Source: Flavobacteriaceae bacterium | GTDB taxonomy: Bacteria; Bacteroidota; Bacteroidia; Flavobacteriales; Flavobacteriaceae | Length of the DNA stretch: 43,981 bases | NCBI GenBank assembly: GCA_029252265.1 | Contig: JAQXBT010000034.1 | Location: 1 to 43,981, forward strand | Reading direction: 5' to 3' | Shown: positions 36,175-43,981 of the stretch, piece after piece | Layout of the letters: each line of letters opens with the position of its first letter | Position numbering within the stretch: the first letter of the stretch is position 1 | Program-made: the position numbers and the translations under genes | The notes under the pieces: generated by a model | What the model was told of the DNA's origin: nothing | The model's database searches: none | Seen by the model: only the letters and a program-made list of their open reading frames with translations

Positions 36175-37149
36175 ATGAAAGCCATTGAAACGTATCAAAA
36201 ACAATTTTTAGCCTTTTTAGAAACTTATAAAGAAGAGCGAGAGCCTAAAAATCTGTATGAGCCCATAGCCTATATATTAAATTTAGGAGGGAAGCGCTTG
36301 CGACCTGTTTTAACCCTAATGACCACCGATTGTTTTGATGGCGATACACACCAAGCTCTCGACGCTGCATTGGCAGTAGAAGTTTTTCACAATTTTTCTC
36401 TAATTCACGATGACATTATGGACGCCGCACCGTTGCGTCGCGGCCATCAAACCGTGCATGAAAAATGGGATCTAAACACGGGGATTCTTTCGGGAGATGC
36501 GATGCTTATTATGGCATATCAATTATTTGAAAACTACCAACCTGAAACTTTTCAAAAGCTCGCAAAATTGTTCAGTCAAACAGCATTGGAAGTCTGTGAA
36601 GGTCAACAATACGACATCGATTTTGAAACGCGATCTGATGTTTCAATTTCAGAATACCTAAAAATGATCGAATACAAAACAGCCGTATTGGTGGGAGCCG
36701 CCATGAAAATGGGTGCTATTGTTGCCAACGCTTCAACGGAAGATCAAAATAGATGTTATGAATTTGGAAGAAATTTAGGAATTGCATTTCAATTGCAAGA
36801 CGATTATTTGGATGCCTTTGGAAACCCTGAAACGTTTGGAAAACAAGTAGGGGGTGATATTCTTGAGAATAAAAAAACCTATCTATATCTAAAGGCTTTA
36901 GAGTTTTCTTCCGAAAAAGATCAAAGGCAATTGAAACAATTATTTAGTAATGATGGAAGTGATTTCAAGGATAAAATACAAATTGTAAAGGAACTATTTA
37001 TAGCATCAGGAGCTGCAGAAGCGACTAAAAAAGCTATTACATCCTATACCAAAAAAGCCTTTGAGGTTTTACAAGCCATTACGATTGCCGATAAAAATAA
37101 ACAAATACTTCAGGATTTTGGAACGCAGCTCATGACGCGGGATGTCTAA
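36175..37149 (+). CDS. Polyprenyl (octaprenyl-type) diphosphate synthase
   Basis: 324 residues; elongates allylic diphosphates with IPP in the cytoplasm. Both Asp-rich motifs are present: Asp79-Asp80-x-x-Asp83 (LIHDDIMDAAPLRRG) and Asp209-Asp210-x-x-Asp213 (QLQDDYLDAFG). LGGKRLRPVLTLM is the family N-terminal motif. The residues just before the first motif (FHNFSLIHDD) are not the bulky aromatic pattern that stops chains at C15, so a longer product, such as a menaquinone side chain, is likely but not certain. Transcribed away from the efflux operon. Confidence 0.92.
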   Translation: MKAIETYQKQFLAFLETYKEEREPKNLYEPIAYILNLGGKRLRPVLTLMTTDCFDGDTHQALDAALAVEVFHNFSLIHDDIMDAAPLRRGHQTVHEKWDLNTGILSGDAMLIMAYQLFENYQPETFQKLAKLFSQTALEVCEGQQYDIDFETRSDVSISEYLKMIEYKTAVLVGAAMKMGAIVANASTEDQNRCYEFGRNLGIAFQLQDDYLDAFGNPETFGKQVGGDILENKKTYLYLKALEFSSEKDQRQLKQLFSNDGSDFKDKIQIVKELFIASGAAEATKKAITSYTKKAFEVLQAITIADKNKQILQDFGTQLMTRDV

Positions 37150-37215
37150 ACACTACGCTTTTGTTCAATAATATTTAAATACATTAAAATAACTTCACAT
37201 TTATATCGATTTCAC

Positions 37216-37245
37216 ATTTCATATTCGTGAAAAATCGTATTTTTG
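37216..37245 (+). promoter_or_regulatory. Promoter of sucA-sucB
   Basis: A perfect -7 TATTTTTG (37238-37245) with a TTTC -33-like element (37217-37220), 17 nt apart. Transcription would start near 37250, leaving a leader of about 34 nt before the sucA ATG at 37284. Confidence 0.55.
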
Positions 37246-37283
37246 ACAATATTTTTCTAAAGAAAAAATAGAATTAACAATTC

Positions 37284-40052
37284 ATGGACAAGTATTCCTT
37301 TTTAAACGCCGCACATACCGCTTATTTTGCGGATTTGTACGAACAATACCAACAAGACCCAGATAGTGTAGAGCCAAGCTGGAAAGCTTTCTTTCAAGGC
37401 TATGATTTTGGAAGCGAAAGTTTTGAAGTTTCTGACGATATTGTGGAAGGGGTTAAGACTCAAATTCCAGAACAGGTTCAAAAAGAATTTCAAGTTGTAA
37501 AATTAATTGACGATTATCGAACTCGAGGGCATTTATTTACTAAAACAAATCCTGTTAGAGATCGAAGAAAATATTCACCCTCACTCGATTTAGAAAACTT
37601 TGGATTGTCCTCCAAAGATTTAGATACTGTTTTTAATGCCGGCGATATTATAGGCATTGGACCCCAAAGTTTACGCGAGATTCAAAAACACCTTGAAGCG
37701 ATTTATTGTGATGCCATTGGTGTAGAATACATGTATATCCGTCGACCGAACGAACGTCAATGGATTCAGAACAAACTCAACAATAATGATAATCAGGGTA
37801 ATTTTAGCGCTGATGAAAAAAAACATATCCTTAAAAAACTAAACGAAGCCGTTTCGTTTGAAACCTTTTTGCACACAAAATATGTGGGTCAAAAACGATT
37901 TTCGTTGGAAGGAAATGAGTCTTTAATTCCAGCCATTGATGCGCTTATAGAAAAAGCCGCCGCTTATGGAGTCAAAGAGTTTGTAATGGGCATGGCCCAC
38001 CGAGGCCGTTTGAGCACACTGACCAATATTTTTGGAAAATCTGCTAGTGATATATTTAGTGAATTTGATGGTAAAGATTATGAAGAAGAAGTTTTTGATG
38101 GTGATGTCAAATACCATCTTGGTTGGACCAGTGACCGATTGACCGATAACGGCAATCGAATTAATTTGAGCATTGCACCCAACCCTTCACACCTTGAAAC
38201 AGTTGGCGCCGTAGTAGAAGGTATTACAAGAGCAAAACAAGATAAATTAAAGCATGAAGACGCCAGCAAAGTATTGCCAATTGTGGTACATGGCGATGCT
38301 GCGATTGCAGGTCAAGGCCTCGTGTACGAAGTTGTTCAAATGGCACAACTAGACGGCTATAAAACCAATGGAACGATTCACATTGTTGTGAATAATCAAA
38401 TTGGATTTACCACAAACTACCTCGATGCACGTTCATCAACCTATTGTACAGATGTTGCAAAAGTGACCCTTTCACCTGTATTACATGTCAATGCCGATGA
38501 TGCCGAAGCTGTCGTTCACTCAATGATTTTTGCACTCGACTTCAGAATGCAGTTTAAGCGGGATGTGTTTATTGATTTATTAGGTTATCGAAAATATGGT
38601 CATAATGAAGGCGATGAACCCCGTTTTACACAACCAAAACTGTACAAAGCCATTGCGAGTCATAACAACCCACGAAATATTTATGCACAAAAATTAAGGG
38701 ATGAAGGGATTATTGATTCCAACTATGTTGCAAAGCTTGAACAAGACTACAAAGCCTCTTTAGAAACGGAGTTAGTAACTTCCAGAAAAGAAGATAAAAC
38801 CGTCATCACACCATTTATGCAAGAGGCTTGGAAAAATTTCCCGAGAGCCAAAGCAAATCAGATGCGAGACTCGATTGACACCACTTATCCACGAGAAAAG
38901 CTAGTTTCAATAGCTAAAGCGATCTCCTCACTTCCCGAAGATAAAAAATTTATACGTAAAATTTCACGTTTGATTGAAGCTCGAAAACAAATGTTTGAAG
39001 GCGATAAGTTAGACTGGTCCATGGCGGAACACTTGGCGTATGGATCGCTTTTAGAAGAAGGTTTTGATGTCCGTATTTCGGGACAAGATGTGGAGCGTGG
39101 GACGTTTTCTCACCGTCATGCCGTGGTAAAAGTTGAAGACAGTGAAGAAGAAGTGATCCTTCTCAAAAATATAAGCCCAAATCAAGGACAATTTAATATT
39201 TATAACTCTTTACTATCTGAATACGGAGTTGTTGGATTTGATTATGGTTATGCCATGGCAAGTCCAAATACGCTTACAATATGGGAAGCTCAATTTGGGG
39301 ATTTCAGTAATGGCGCTCAAATTATGATTGACCAATATATTTCATGTGGCGAGGATAAATGGAAAACACCCAATGGCATTGTCATGCTATTACCGCACGG
39401 GTATGAAGGTCAAGGGGCCGAACATTCTTCAGGACGAATGGAACGGTATTTACAGCTTTGCGCAAAAGACAATATGTTTATTGCCGATTGTACAACGCCT
39501 GCAAATATGTACCATTTACTAAGACGACAATTAAAAGCCGATTTCAGAAAGCCATTAATCGTATTCACTCCTAAAAGTTTATTGCGTCACCCAAAAGTCG
39601 TGTCTTCAGTAGAAGAATTTGCAAACGGAAGTTTTCAAATGCTAATTGATGACGCCACAGCAAAAGCCACAGAAGTTAAAACTTTAGTTTTTGTGACGGG
39701 TAAATTTTATTACGATTTATTGGAAGCACAAGAAACGTTGGGAAGAACTGATATCGCTTTAGTTCGCGTCGAACAATTATTCCCACTTCCAGAAAAAGAA
39801 ATTGACGCCGTCATTTCAAAATACACAAATGCCGATGATATTGTCTGGGCACAAGAAGAACCAAGAAATATGGGGGCGTATGCGCACATATTAATGCATA
39901 TCGACGCTGCTAGAAATTGGCGAGCCGCTTCTAGACGAAGTTACAGTGCGCCCGCCGCAGGAAGCGCCACACGATCCAAAAAAAGACATCAAGAAATAAT
40001 AGATTTTGTTTTTGATAAAACAAAAGACAATCAACGTAAAAAACTAAAATAA
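37284..40052 (+). CDS. sucA: 2-oxoglutarate dehydrogenase E1 component
   Basis: 922 residues; thiamine-diphosphate-dependent decarboxylase of the TCA cycle. The N-terminal segment ([28 protein letters not shown]) is the E2-binding arm seen in SucA. The catalytic core follows: [49 protein letters not shown], then [12 protein letters not shown] and the transketolase-like half ([43 protein letters not shown]). sucB begins 7 bp downstream, so the two are one operon. E3 (lipoamide dehydrogenase) is not in the window. Confidence 0.96.
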   Translation: MDKYSFLNAAHTAYFADLYEQYQQDPDSVEPSWKAFFQGYDFGSESFEVSDDIVEGVKTQIPEQVQKEFQVVKLIDDYRTRGHLFTKTNPVRDRRKYSPSLDLENFGLSSKDLDTVFNAGDIIGIGPQSLREIQKHLEAIYCDAIGVEYMYIRRPNERQWIQNKLNNNDNQGNFSADEKKHILKKLNEAVSFETFLHTKYVGQKRFSLEGNESLIPAIDALIEKAAAYGVKEFVMGMAHRGRLSTLTNIFGKSASDIFSEFDGKDYEEEVFDGDVKYHLGWTSDRLTDNGNRINLSIAPNPSHLETVGAVVEGITRAKQDKLKHEDASKVLPIVVHGDAAIAGQGLVYEVVQMAQLDGYKTNGTIHIVVNNQIGFTTNYLDARSSTYCTDVAKVTLSPVLHVNADDAEAVVHSMIFALDFRMQFKRDVFIDLLGYRKYGHNEGDEPRFTQPKLYKAIASHNNPRNIYAQKLRDEGIIDSNYVAKLEQDYKASLETELVTSRKEDKTVITPFMQEAWKNFPRAKANQMRDSIDTTYPREKLVSIAKAISSLPEDKKFIRKISRLIEARKQMFEGDKLDWSMAEHLAYGSLLEEGFDVRISGQDVERGTFSHRHAVVKVEDSEEEVILLKNISPNQGQFNIYNSLLSEYGVVGFDYGYAMASPNTLTIWEAQFGDFSNGAQIMIDQYISCGEDKWKTPNGIVMLLPHGYEGQGAEHSSGRMERYLQLCAKDNMFIADCTTPANMYHLLRRQLKADFRKPLIVFTPKSLLRHPKVVSSVEEFANGSFQMLIDDATAKATEVKTLVFVTGKFYYDLLEAQETLGRTDIALVRVEQLFPLPEKEIDAVISKYTNADDIVWAQEEPRNMGAYAHILMHIDAARNWRAASRRSYSAPAAGSATRSKKRHQEIIDFVFDKTKDNQRKKLK

Positions 40053-40059
40053 ACACACA

Positions 40060-41271
40060 ATGATTTTAGAAATGAAAGTGCCTTCACCAGGCGAATCAAT
40101 CACAGAAGTTGAAATTGCAGAATGGTTAGTTCAAGAAGGCGATTATGTAGAAAAAGATCAAGCTATTGCTGAGGTTGATAGCGATAAAGCAACCTTAGAG
40201 TTGCCAGCAGAAGCCAGTGGAACCGTAACGTTTAAAGCAGAGGTCGGTGATGCTGTAGAAGTTGGCGCTGTGGTGTGCCTCATTGATACAAGTGCTGCAA
40301 AACCAGAAGGAGGAGACGTGCCTAAAGTGGCGGCATCCACTCCGGAAGTGGCGGCAACACCAAAAGCTGAAACACCATCAAATACGACTTATGCTACGGG
40401 ATCTGCGAGTCCTGCAGCTAAAAAAATATTGTCTGAAAAAGGGATGGATTCCACAACCATTGTCGGTACTGGAAAAGACGGACGCATTACTAAAGAAGAC
40501 GCTGTAAAAGCGGTTCCAGCGATGGGACAACCAACTAACGTAGAAGGTCGTGGTGTGTCGCGTTCTAAACTATCTATGTTACGTCGAAAAGTAGCAGAAC
40601 GTTTGGTGGCTGTTAAAAATGACACTGCCATGTTAACAACGTTTAACGAAGTTGATATGTCGCCAATTTTCGAATTGAGAAAACAATACAAAGAAACTTT
40701 TAAAGAAAAACACGGCGTTGGACTCGGGTTTATGAGTTTCTTTACGCTCGCCGTAGTACGTGCATTAAAATTATTTCCTTCGGTTAATTCTATGATCGAT
40801 GGAAAAGAAATGATTTCTTATGATTTCTGTGATATCAGTATCGCCGTTTCGGGACCGAAAGGACTTATGGTTCCCGTGATTAGAAATGCGGAGGACTTAA
40901 CGTTTAGAGGCGTAGAATCGGAAGTGAAGCGTTTAGCAATTCTTGCGCGTGATGGACAAATCACCGTGGATGAAATGACAGGAGGCACCTTTACAATTAC
41001 GAATGGCGGTGTTTTTGGAAGCATGCTTTCAACACCGATCATCAATCCACCTCAAAGTGCAATTCTTGGAATGCATAATATCGTGGAACGTCCAGTGGCT
41101 CTTAATGGTGAAGTCGTCATTCGTCCGATTATGTACGTTGCCTTATCCTATGACCATCGAATTATTGACGGAAAAGAATCGGTTGGGTTTCTTGTAGCGG
41201 TGAAAGAAGCGCTCGAAAATCCACAAGAATTTTTGATGAATGAAGACGTTGAAAAGGCTTTAGAGCTGTAA
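40060..41271 (+). CDS. sucB: Dihydrolipoyllysine succinyltransferase (E2 of 2-oxoglutarate dehydrogenase)
   Basis: 403 residues in E2 order. One lipoyl domain (1-75) has the modified Lys43 in [12 protein letters not shown] Pro/Ala/Thr-rich linker follows (about 90-115), then the peripheral-subunit-binding domain ([15 protein letters not shown] ... [14 protein letters not shown]), and the acyltransferase core from about 165. The core ends with the catalytic His366 and Asp370 ([10 protein letters not shown]). Short linker and single lipoyl domain fit SucB rather than pyruvate dehydrogenase E2. Start is ATG 7 bp after sucA. The accessory cassette region begins within about 30 bp of its stop. Confidence 0.95.
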   Translation: MILEMKVPSPGESITEVEIAEWLVQEGDYVEKDQAIAEVDSDKATLELPAEASGTVTFKAEVGDAVEVGAVVCLIDTSAAKPEGGDVPKVAASTPEVAATPKAETPSNTTYATGSASPAAKKILSEKGMDSTTIVGTGKDGRITKEDAVKAVPAMGQPTNVEGRGVSRSKLSMLRRKVAERLVAVKNDTAMLTTFNEVDMSPIFELRKQYKETFKEKHGVGLGFMSFFTLAVVRALKLFPSVNSMIDGKEMISYDFCDISIAVSGPKGLMVPVIRNAEDLTFRGVESEVKRLAILARDGQITVDEMTGGTFTITNGGVFGSMLSTPIINPPQSAILGMHNIVERPVALNGEVVIRPIMYVALSYDHRIIDGKESVGFLVAVKEALENPQEFLMNEDVEKALEL

Positions 41272-41278
41272 GTTAATG

Positions 41279-41340
41279 GGCACGAGCAAAAGATGCTCGC
41301 ACTAGCGGGGGGTTTTTAGCTCAGTTCTTTGTTGGCAGTA
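41279..41340. repeat. Partial cassette-boundary element (attC-like), left end of array
   Basis: It ends in GTTGGCAGTA (41331-41340). The segment 41299-41336 (GCACTA ... TTTTTA ... GTTGGC) has the same spaced words as the right halves of the two full elements. A short hairpin CGAGCA/TGCTCG (41283-41288, 41294-41299) also makes it the only terminator candidate after sucB, though its T-run is 20 nt away. The left half seen in other elements is missing, so it marks the array edge. Confidence 0.5.
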
Positions 41341-41342
41341 GT

Positions 41343-41789
41343 TTATCTCTCAAACTTAAATGTATAAGAGTCACTTATTGATACTTGAATAATCTCACCG
41401 TTTTCCAGCCACCTAGAATCATCAGGATCAAGGATCATTTCATTATTTGCAAAAATAATTTTTAAATAATCTCCAGATTCATTTAAATTAATAAATTGTT
41501 CATTTTCATCTTCTAACAATAAATATGAATATGTTCCGCTTTCAAATCCGTTATAAATATTTCTTTGTGCTGAATTATTTTCAACAGTCAGAGTTTGATT
41601 GTCAAATGTCCATGTTATTATTCCAGTTTCATGTCTATTATCTATCCCAGCAATTCCTCCGCTAATATTTTTAACGTTCCAAATTCCGTTTAGAGATTCT
41701 AATTCTGTTGAATTATCGTCGTCATTACTACAACTTGTAAATAATACGAATCCTAAAAATAATAATAAGCTCAATTTTCCTAACTTCAT
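41343..41789 (-). CDS. Small lipoprotein (lipocalin-like), cassette gene
   Basis: 148 residues from the ATG at 41789, which opens a lipoprotein signal (LLLFLGFVLFTSC). SNDDD follows the Cys, the acidic pattern of surface-exposed flavobacterial lipoproteins. The frame is open to 41906 but that would run through the flanking element. The mature part starts LNGIWNVKNISG and contains alternating strands (TWTFDNQTLTVENN, GTYSYLLLED, YLKIIFANNEMILD), as in small lipocalin-like proteins. Function unknown. The stop lies 2 bp inside the element word GTTGGCAGTA, and the gene is bracketed by its complement at 41850-41859. Confidence 0.72.
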   Translation of the reverse strand: MKLGKLSLLLFLGFVLFTSCSNDDDNSTELESLNGIWNVKNISGGIAGIDNRHETGIITWTFDNQTLTVENNSAQRNIYNGFESGTYSYLLLEDENEQFINLNESGDYLKIIFANNEMILDPDDSRWLENGEIIQVSISDSYTFKFER

Positions 41790-41849
41790 AATTTTTCTTT
41801 TTAAGTTATACTTTATAGATGTAGAAATTCCGAAATGGTTGCGCCAAAT

Positions 41850-42045
41850 TACTGCCAACGTGTTTGTGTAAGAATAGTAAGGGATTTTGAAGGACTGAAT
41901 TTTCAATTTATCACTTAGCCAAATTTACAATTTTACCATTATTTTTATAGACACGCAAAATTGTAAATTTTGCGGACTTTGTAAAATGTATTGAACTTTG
42001 GATTAAGCACTAAAACCCTTATTATTTTTACACTTTGTTATGCCC
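41850..42045. repeat. Cassette-boundary foldback element 1 (attC-like)
   Basis: Runs from TACTGCCAAC (41850-41859) to GTTATGCCC (42037-42045) with a 177-bp body. Outer arms (41863-41883 with 42016-42036) match at 16 of 21 positions. Inner arms are a perfect 14 bp (41921-41934 with 41957-41970). It can fold into one long imperfect hairpin, as attC sites do. Words GTTTnG..GTA..GGATTT and AAGCACTnAAA are shared with element 2. Confidence 0.7.
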
Positions 42046-42049
42046 TTTT

Positions 42050-43159
42050 TTATTTTTCAATCAATTCAAAATCAATTTTGTCGAATTCCTTTCCATTAGT
42101 GATAATTGATAATTGATGTTGTCCAATATGAAATTTTCGAGTTGTAATTATTTTAAAAGATTGTTTTCGATTAATTCTTGTTGTTGAATTTTCAGAATAT
42201 TGTTTTTCACTTATTTTAAACACTTTCTTTGATAAAGTACCGTTTGCTTTTTGGTAATAAAGTCCATATTCCAACCTTATTTTTGATGCTAAATTGTTTG
42301 TATTTTTAAGTTCAAACGCAAATTCTAAAAAAGACCCTATTTTAACTTTGGGCGTAAGAATTTTAAACTTATCAATTTTGATTTTATCTATTGCTCCAAA
42401 GCCAAATAATTTCAATACTTCTAAATTCCCTTGTTTTAAAAGTGTTCTACAAGCGTGTTTTATCAGCCAGTCTGTTTCTGTTGTCTTTCCTTGCCAACTT
42501 TTTACAAGTTTAATAACCGTATTTGGGTTATCTTTTGAAATGTCGTTTAGATTATTTGCAACACTTCTTCTAACACTTTCTGATTTGTCATTTTTTAACC
42601 GTTCAAGAATAGAAATAATTGGTGTAGGATTATTTTTTAATGACGGTATTGCCATAGCCCAAGGTAATCTAGGTCTAGCTCCTTCCGTTGCTAACCGTCT
42701 AACCATTGGGTGTTTATGCTTTGACCATATATTAATTTGTTTTACCATTTCAGCTTCATATTTAATGATAAATGGTCTGACAGCAAATTCACAACTTGTG
42801 AATTGCGTTATTCTTTCAAATGCTTTTATAGATGTATCGTAATTTTCTAAACCATATAACTCAATAAAATCAGGAAGAAACATAAACTCAATACTATCTT
42901 CCCTAATTCCATTTTTTTCTAATTGAGAGATTAGCATTAGAATTATATCTACATTTTTACTGAAATTTTCGGACAAATGGTTTTTCAACACAATTGAAAT
43001 GTGCCTCATTCGTTGTTTTAATTCTCGATTTTCCCACTCATTATCATTGATGCAGTTCAAAAACGCCTTTTTATCAAAATCGGGTTTTATTTGTTGCACT
43101 ATGTCTATGAAAGAATCAAAGAATTTTTGATTATAAATATTCTTAAATAATTCTGCCAT
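42050..43159 (-). CDS. DNA alkylation repair protein, AlkC/AlkD-like HEAT repeats
   Basis: 369 residues. Helical HEAT-like repeats fill residues 1 to about 250 (KQRMRHISIVLKNHLSENF, HPMVRRLATEGARPRLPWAM, SESVRRSVANNLNDISKDNP). The VRRLATEGARPRLPW stretch is typical of AlkC/AlkD-type glycosylases that remove N3- and N7-alkylated bases. The last 110 residues are beta-rich (FLEFAFELKN, LEYGLYYQKANG, ITTRKFHIGQHQLSI), consistent with the Ig-like domain of AlkC. It is bracketed by GTTATGCCC (42037-42045) and its exact complement (43192-43200), with the stop codon 5 bp inside, so it looks like a cassette gene acquired as a unit. Confidence 0.87.
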   Translation of the reverse strand: MAELFKNIYNQKFFDSFIDIVQQIKPDFDKKAFLNCINDNEWENRELKQRMRHISIVLKNHLSENFSKNVDIILMLISQLEKNGIREDSIEFMFLPDFIELYGLENYDTSIKAFERITQFTSCEFAVRPFIIKYEAEMVKQINIWSKHKHPMVRRLATEGARPRLPWAMAIPSLKNNPTPIISILERLKNDKSESVRRSVANNLNDISKDNPNTVIKLVKSWQGKTTETDWLIKHACRTLLKQGNLEVLKLFGFGAIDKIKIDKFKILTPKVKIGSFLEFAFELKNTNNLASKIRLEYGLYYQKANGTLSKKVFKISEKQYSENSTTRINRKQSFKIITTRKFHIGQHQLSIITNGKEFDKIDFELIEK

Positions 43160-43191
43160 TCATTACTTTTCTTTTACTCATTTTTTTAATT

Positions 43192-43328
43192 GGGCATAAC
43201 GGTTTTGTATATGAAAAGTAGCGGATTTCTACTCACTAACTTTTCAGTTTAGCACTGACTTTAAATTTATTAAATTCATTTTCGTTCAAGCACTTAAATA
43301 GCTATTTTTATATGCGTTGTTGGCGTTA
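43192..43328. repeat. Cassette-boundary foldback element 2 (attC-like)
   Basis: Runs from GGGCATAAC (43192-43200) to GTTGGCGTTA (43319-43328), body 118 bp. Arms GTATATGAAAAGTAGC (43207-43222) and GCTATTTTTATATGC (43301-43315) pair with few mismatches and one bulged base. AAGCACT at 43288-43294 lies 31 bp before the right GTT, as in element 1 (32 bp). Confidence 0.7.
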
Positions 43329-43331
43329 GTT

Positions 43332-43838
43332 TTATTCATTAAATAAAGGTTCCGCAATTATTTTATTATCTACATCTTTTATGAACCATGTTATTACGTG
43401 CTTTTGTGGTCTACGTTTTGTTATTTGATGGCTCTGCCTATCATACCATATCGCATCAAATTCTCCTTTAGTTGTTATTGCTACTCGCCATTCACTTTTG
43501 GCTAAAGTTGAGTCACTATAATTTGCCGTTAAATTTTTCCAATCTGTTTTTGACAATGTCTGAGGCTCTAGGTGAGCAACGACTTCTTTCTCATCAAGAA
43601 TTGCTATCCAAATTGGTTCAGAAATATGCTCAATTTGATGTGATTTACCCTTGGTTCCCCATCCTATTTTGATTGATGCTCCTTTTCTTATTGCTTCAAT
43701 TAATTGTAGTTTACTTCCAAGAATGACGTTTCCAGATTTATCGTTTTTATACGCAATAGTCCAGTATGAACTAGAATCTTTTCTTTGACAAGAAAACAAT
43801 ATAATTCCGATTAAAAAGATGACAATTTTGTTCCTCAT
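43332..43838 (-). CDS. Small lipoprotein of unknown function, cassette gene
   Basis: 168 residues. The N terminus is a lipoprotein signal (MRNKIVIFLIGIILFSC, Cys17). The middle stretch LQLIEAIRKGASIKIGWG followed by HISEPIWIAILDEKEVVAHLE recalls VirK-like periplasmic domains, but the match is weak and I give no function. A Lys/Arg-rich stretch (ITKRRPQKHVITW) precedes the C terminus. Bracketed by GTTGGCGTTA (43319-43328) and its complement (43856-43865), with the stop codon 3 bp past the first, so it has the same cassette layout as its two neighbours. Confidence 0.7.
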   Translation of the reverse strand: MRNKIVIFLIGIILFSCQRKDSSSYWTIAYKNDKSGNVILGSKLQLIEAIRKGASIKIGWGTKGKSHQIEHISEPIWIAILDEKEVVAHLEPQTLSKTDWKNLTANYSDSTLAKSEWRVAITTKGEFDAIWYDRQSHQITKRRPQKHVITWFIKDVDNKIIAEPLFNE

Positions 43839-43855
43839 TTTGCTGTTCCTTTAAT

Positions 43856-43981
43856 TAACGCCAACTATTTATATCCCAACAAAAGCTTGTGTTAACCGCT
43901 ATATATGTCGGGATAACACAACTTTTTGTTTGTCATTACACGTAACTGATTTTAGTGCAAACATCTTGTTTGCTCCCCATA
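43856..43981. repeat. Cassette-boundary element 3, cut by window end
   Basis: Begins with TAACGCCAAC (43856-43865), the exact complement of GTTGGCGTTA at 43319-43328. Inside is a strong foldback: TTGTGTTA (43888-43895 region) with TAACACAA (43914-43921 region), extended by CC/GG and AAAAG/CTTTT. The right end and any further cassettes lie outside the window. Confidence 0.45.

Noticed and set aside
41310-41336. A tRNA-like string (TTTTTAGCTCAGTT) near 41313
   Set aside because: It resembles a D-arm, but no acceptor, anticodon or T-arm can be found around it.
41790-41906. A 39-residue N-terminal extension of the first cassette lipoprotein
   Set aside because: It would cross the boundary element and put the lipoprotein signal in the interior; the ATG at 41789 gives a normal lipobox.
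42294-42842. A 182-codon open frame on the plus strand across the AlkC-like gene
   Set aside because: It lies wholly antisense to a gene with clear family motifs, has a low-complexity Leu/Ser/Phe composition, and no promoter or start context.
41279-43981. A canonical integron with integrase and attI
   Set aside because: No tyrosine recombinase gene or attI-like site is in the window, and the GTT/AAC words do not match GTTRRRY and RYYYAAC exactly, so only an integron-like arrangement is claimed.

Overview
The window looks like chromosome of a member of the Flavobacteriaceae (Bacteroidota), probably marine. The genus cannot be fixed from sequence alone. Evidence: AT-rich DNA; many genes preceded by the Bacteroidota -7 element TAnnTTTG rather than a Shine-Dalgarno site; a SusC-type TonB-dependent receptor with an N-terminal carboxypeptidase-regulatory-like domain; a secreted protein with a type IX secretion (T9SS) C-terminal sorting domain; and flavobacterial lipoproteins with acidic residues just after the lipobox Cys. 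I saw no rRNA, tRNA, CRISPR array, transposase or phage gene.

Layout. 1-526: no recognised gene, two hairpins, then an HxlR-type regulator and a secreted protein with two NTF2-like domains. 2083-8320: DsbD, a HupE/UreJ-like membrane protein, dCMP deaminase with a C-terminal processing protease, a MarC-family protein and a DUF3109 Cys-rich protein. 8644-12297: class Ia ribonucleotide reductase in the order nrdB-nrdA, with a structured spacer. 12368-20924: an apparent phosphate or nutrient acquisition block. It holds a porin and a PiT/DUF47 phosphate transporter on the minus strand, a small MORN-type secreted protein on the plus strand, and a TonB receptor with a beta-helix lipoprotein on the minus strand. 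21103-29620: dGTPase, a frameshifted T9SS protein, and divergent dxs/tadA, then aspS. 29673-36048: a four-gene efflux operon (tetR-tolC-hlyD-RND) with a perfect 28-bp operator upstream. 36175-41271: polyprenyl diphosphate synthase, then sucA-sucB.

Two parts look least ordinary. (1) The last 2.7 kb (41279-43981) appears to be a cassette array. Three unrelated minus-strand genes (a small lipoprotein, an AlkC/AlkD-like DNA alkylation repair protein, another lipoprotein) are each bracketed by their own perfectly complementary 9-10 bp sequence beginning GTT and ending AAC. They are separated by 118-177 bp foldback elements that are related to one another. This is the architecture of integron gene cassettes and attC sites, but the motifs depart from the attC consensus and no integrase is in the window. 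(2) The porin start codon lies 9 bp from a 142-bp segment bounded by perfect 17-bp inverted repeats and carrying a terminator. This could be an invertible (phase-variable) control segment or a MITE. In the same region three sets of 7-bp direct repeats are spaced exactly 11 bp apart, and a fourth, less regular set precedes the beta-helix gene. This is the geometry of Pho boxes and it sits beside phosphate-uptake genes.

Four genes (7754, dxs, tadA, 36175) have their start codon exactly where the predicted transcription start falls, suggesting leaderless mRNAs. All functional calls rest on reading motifs and family knowledge; no database search was possible.
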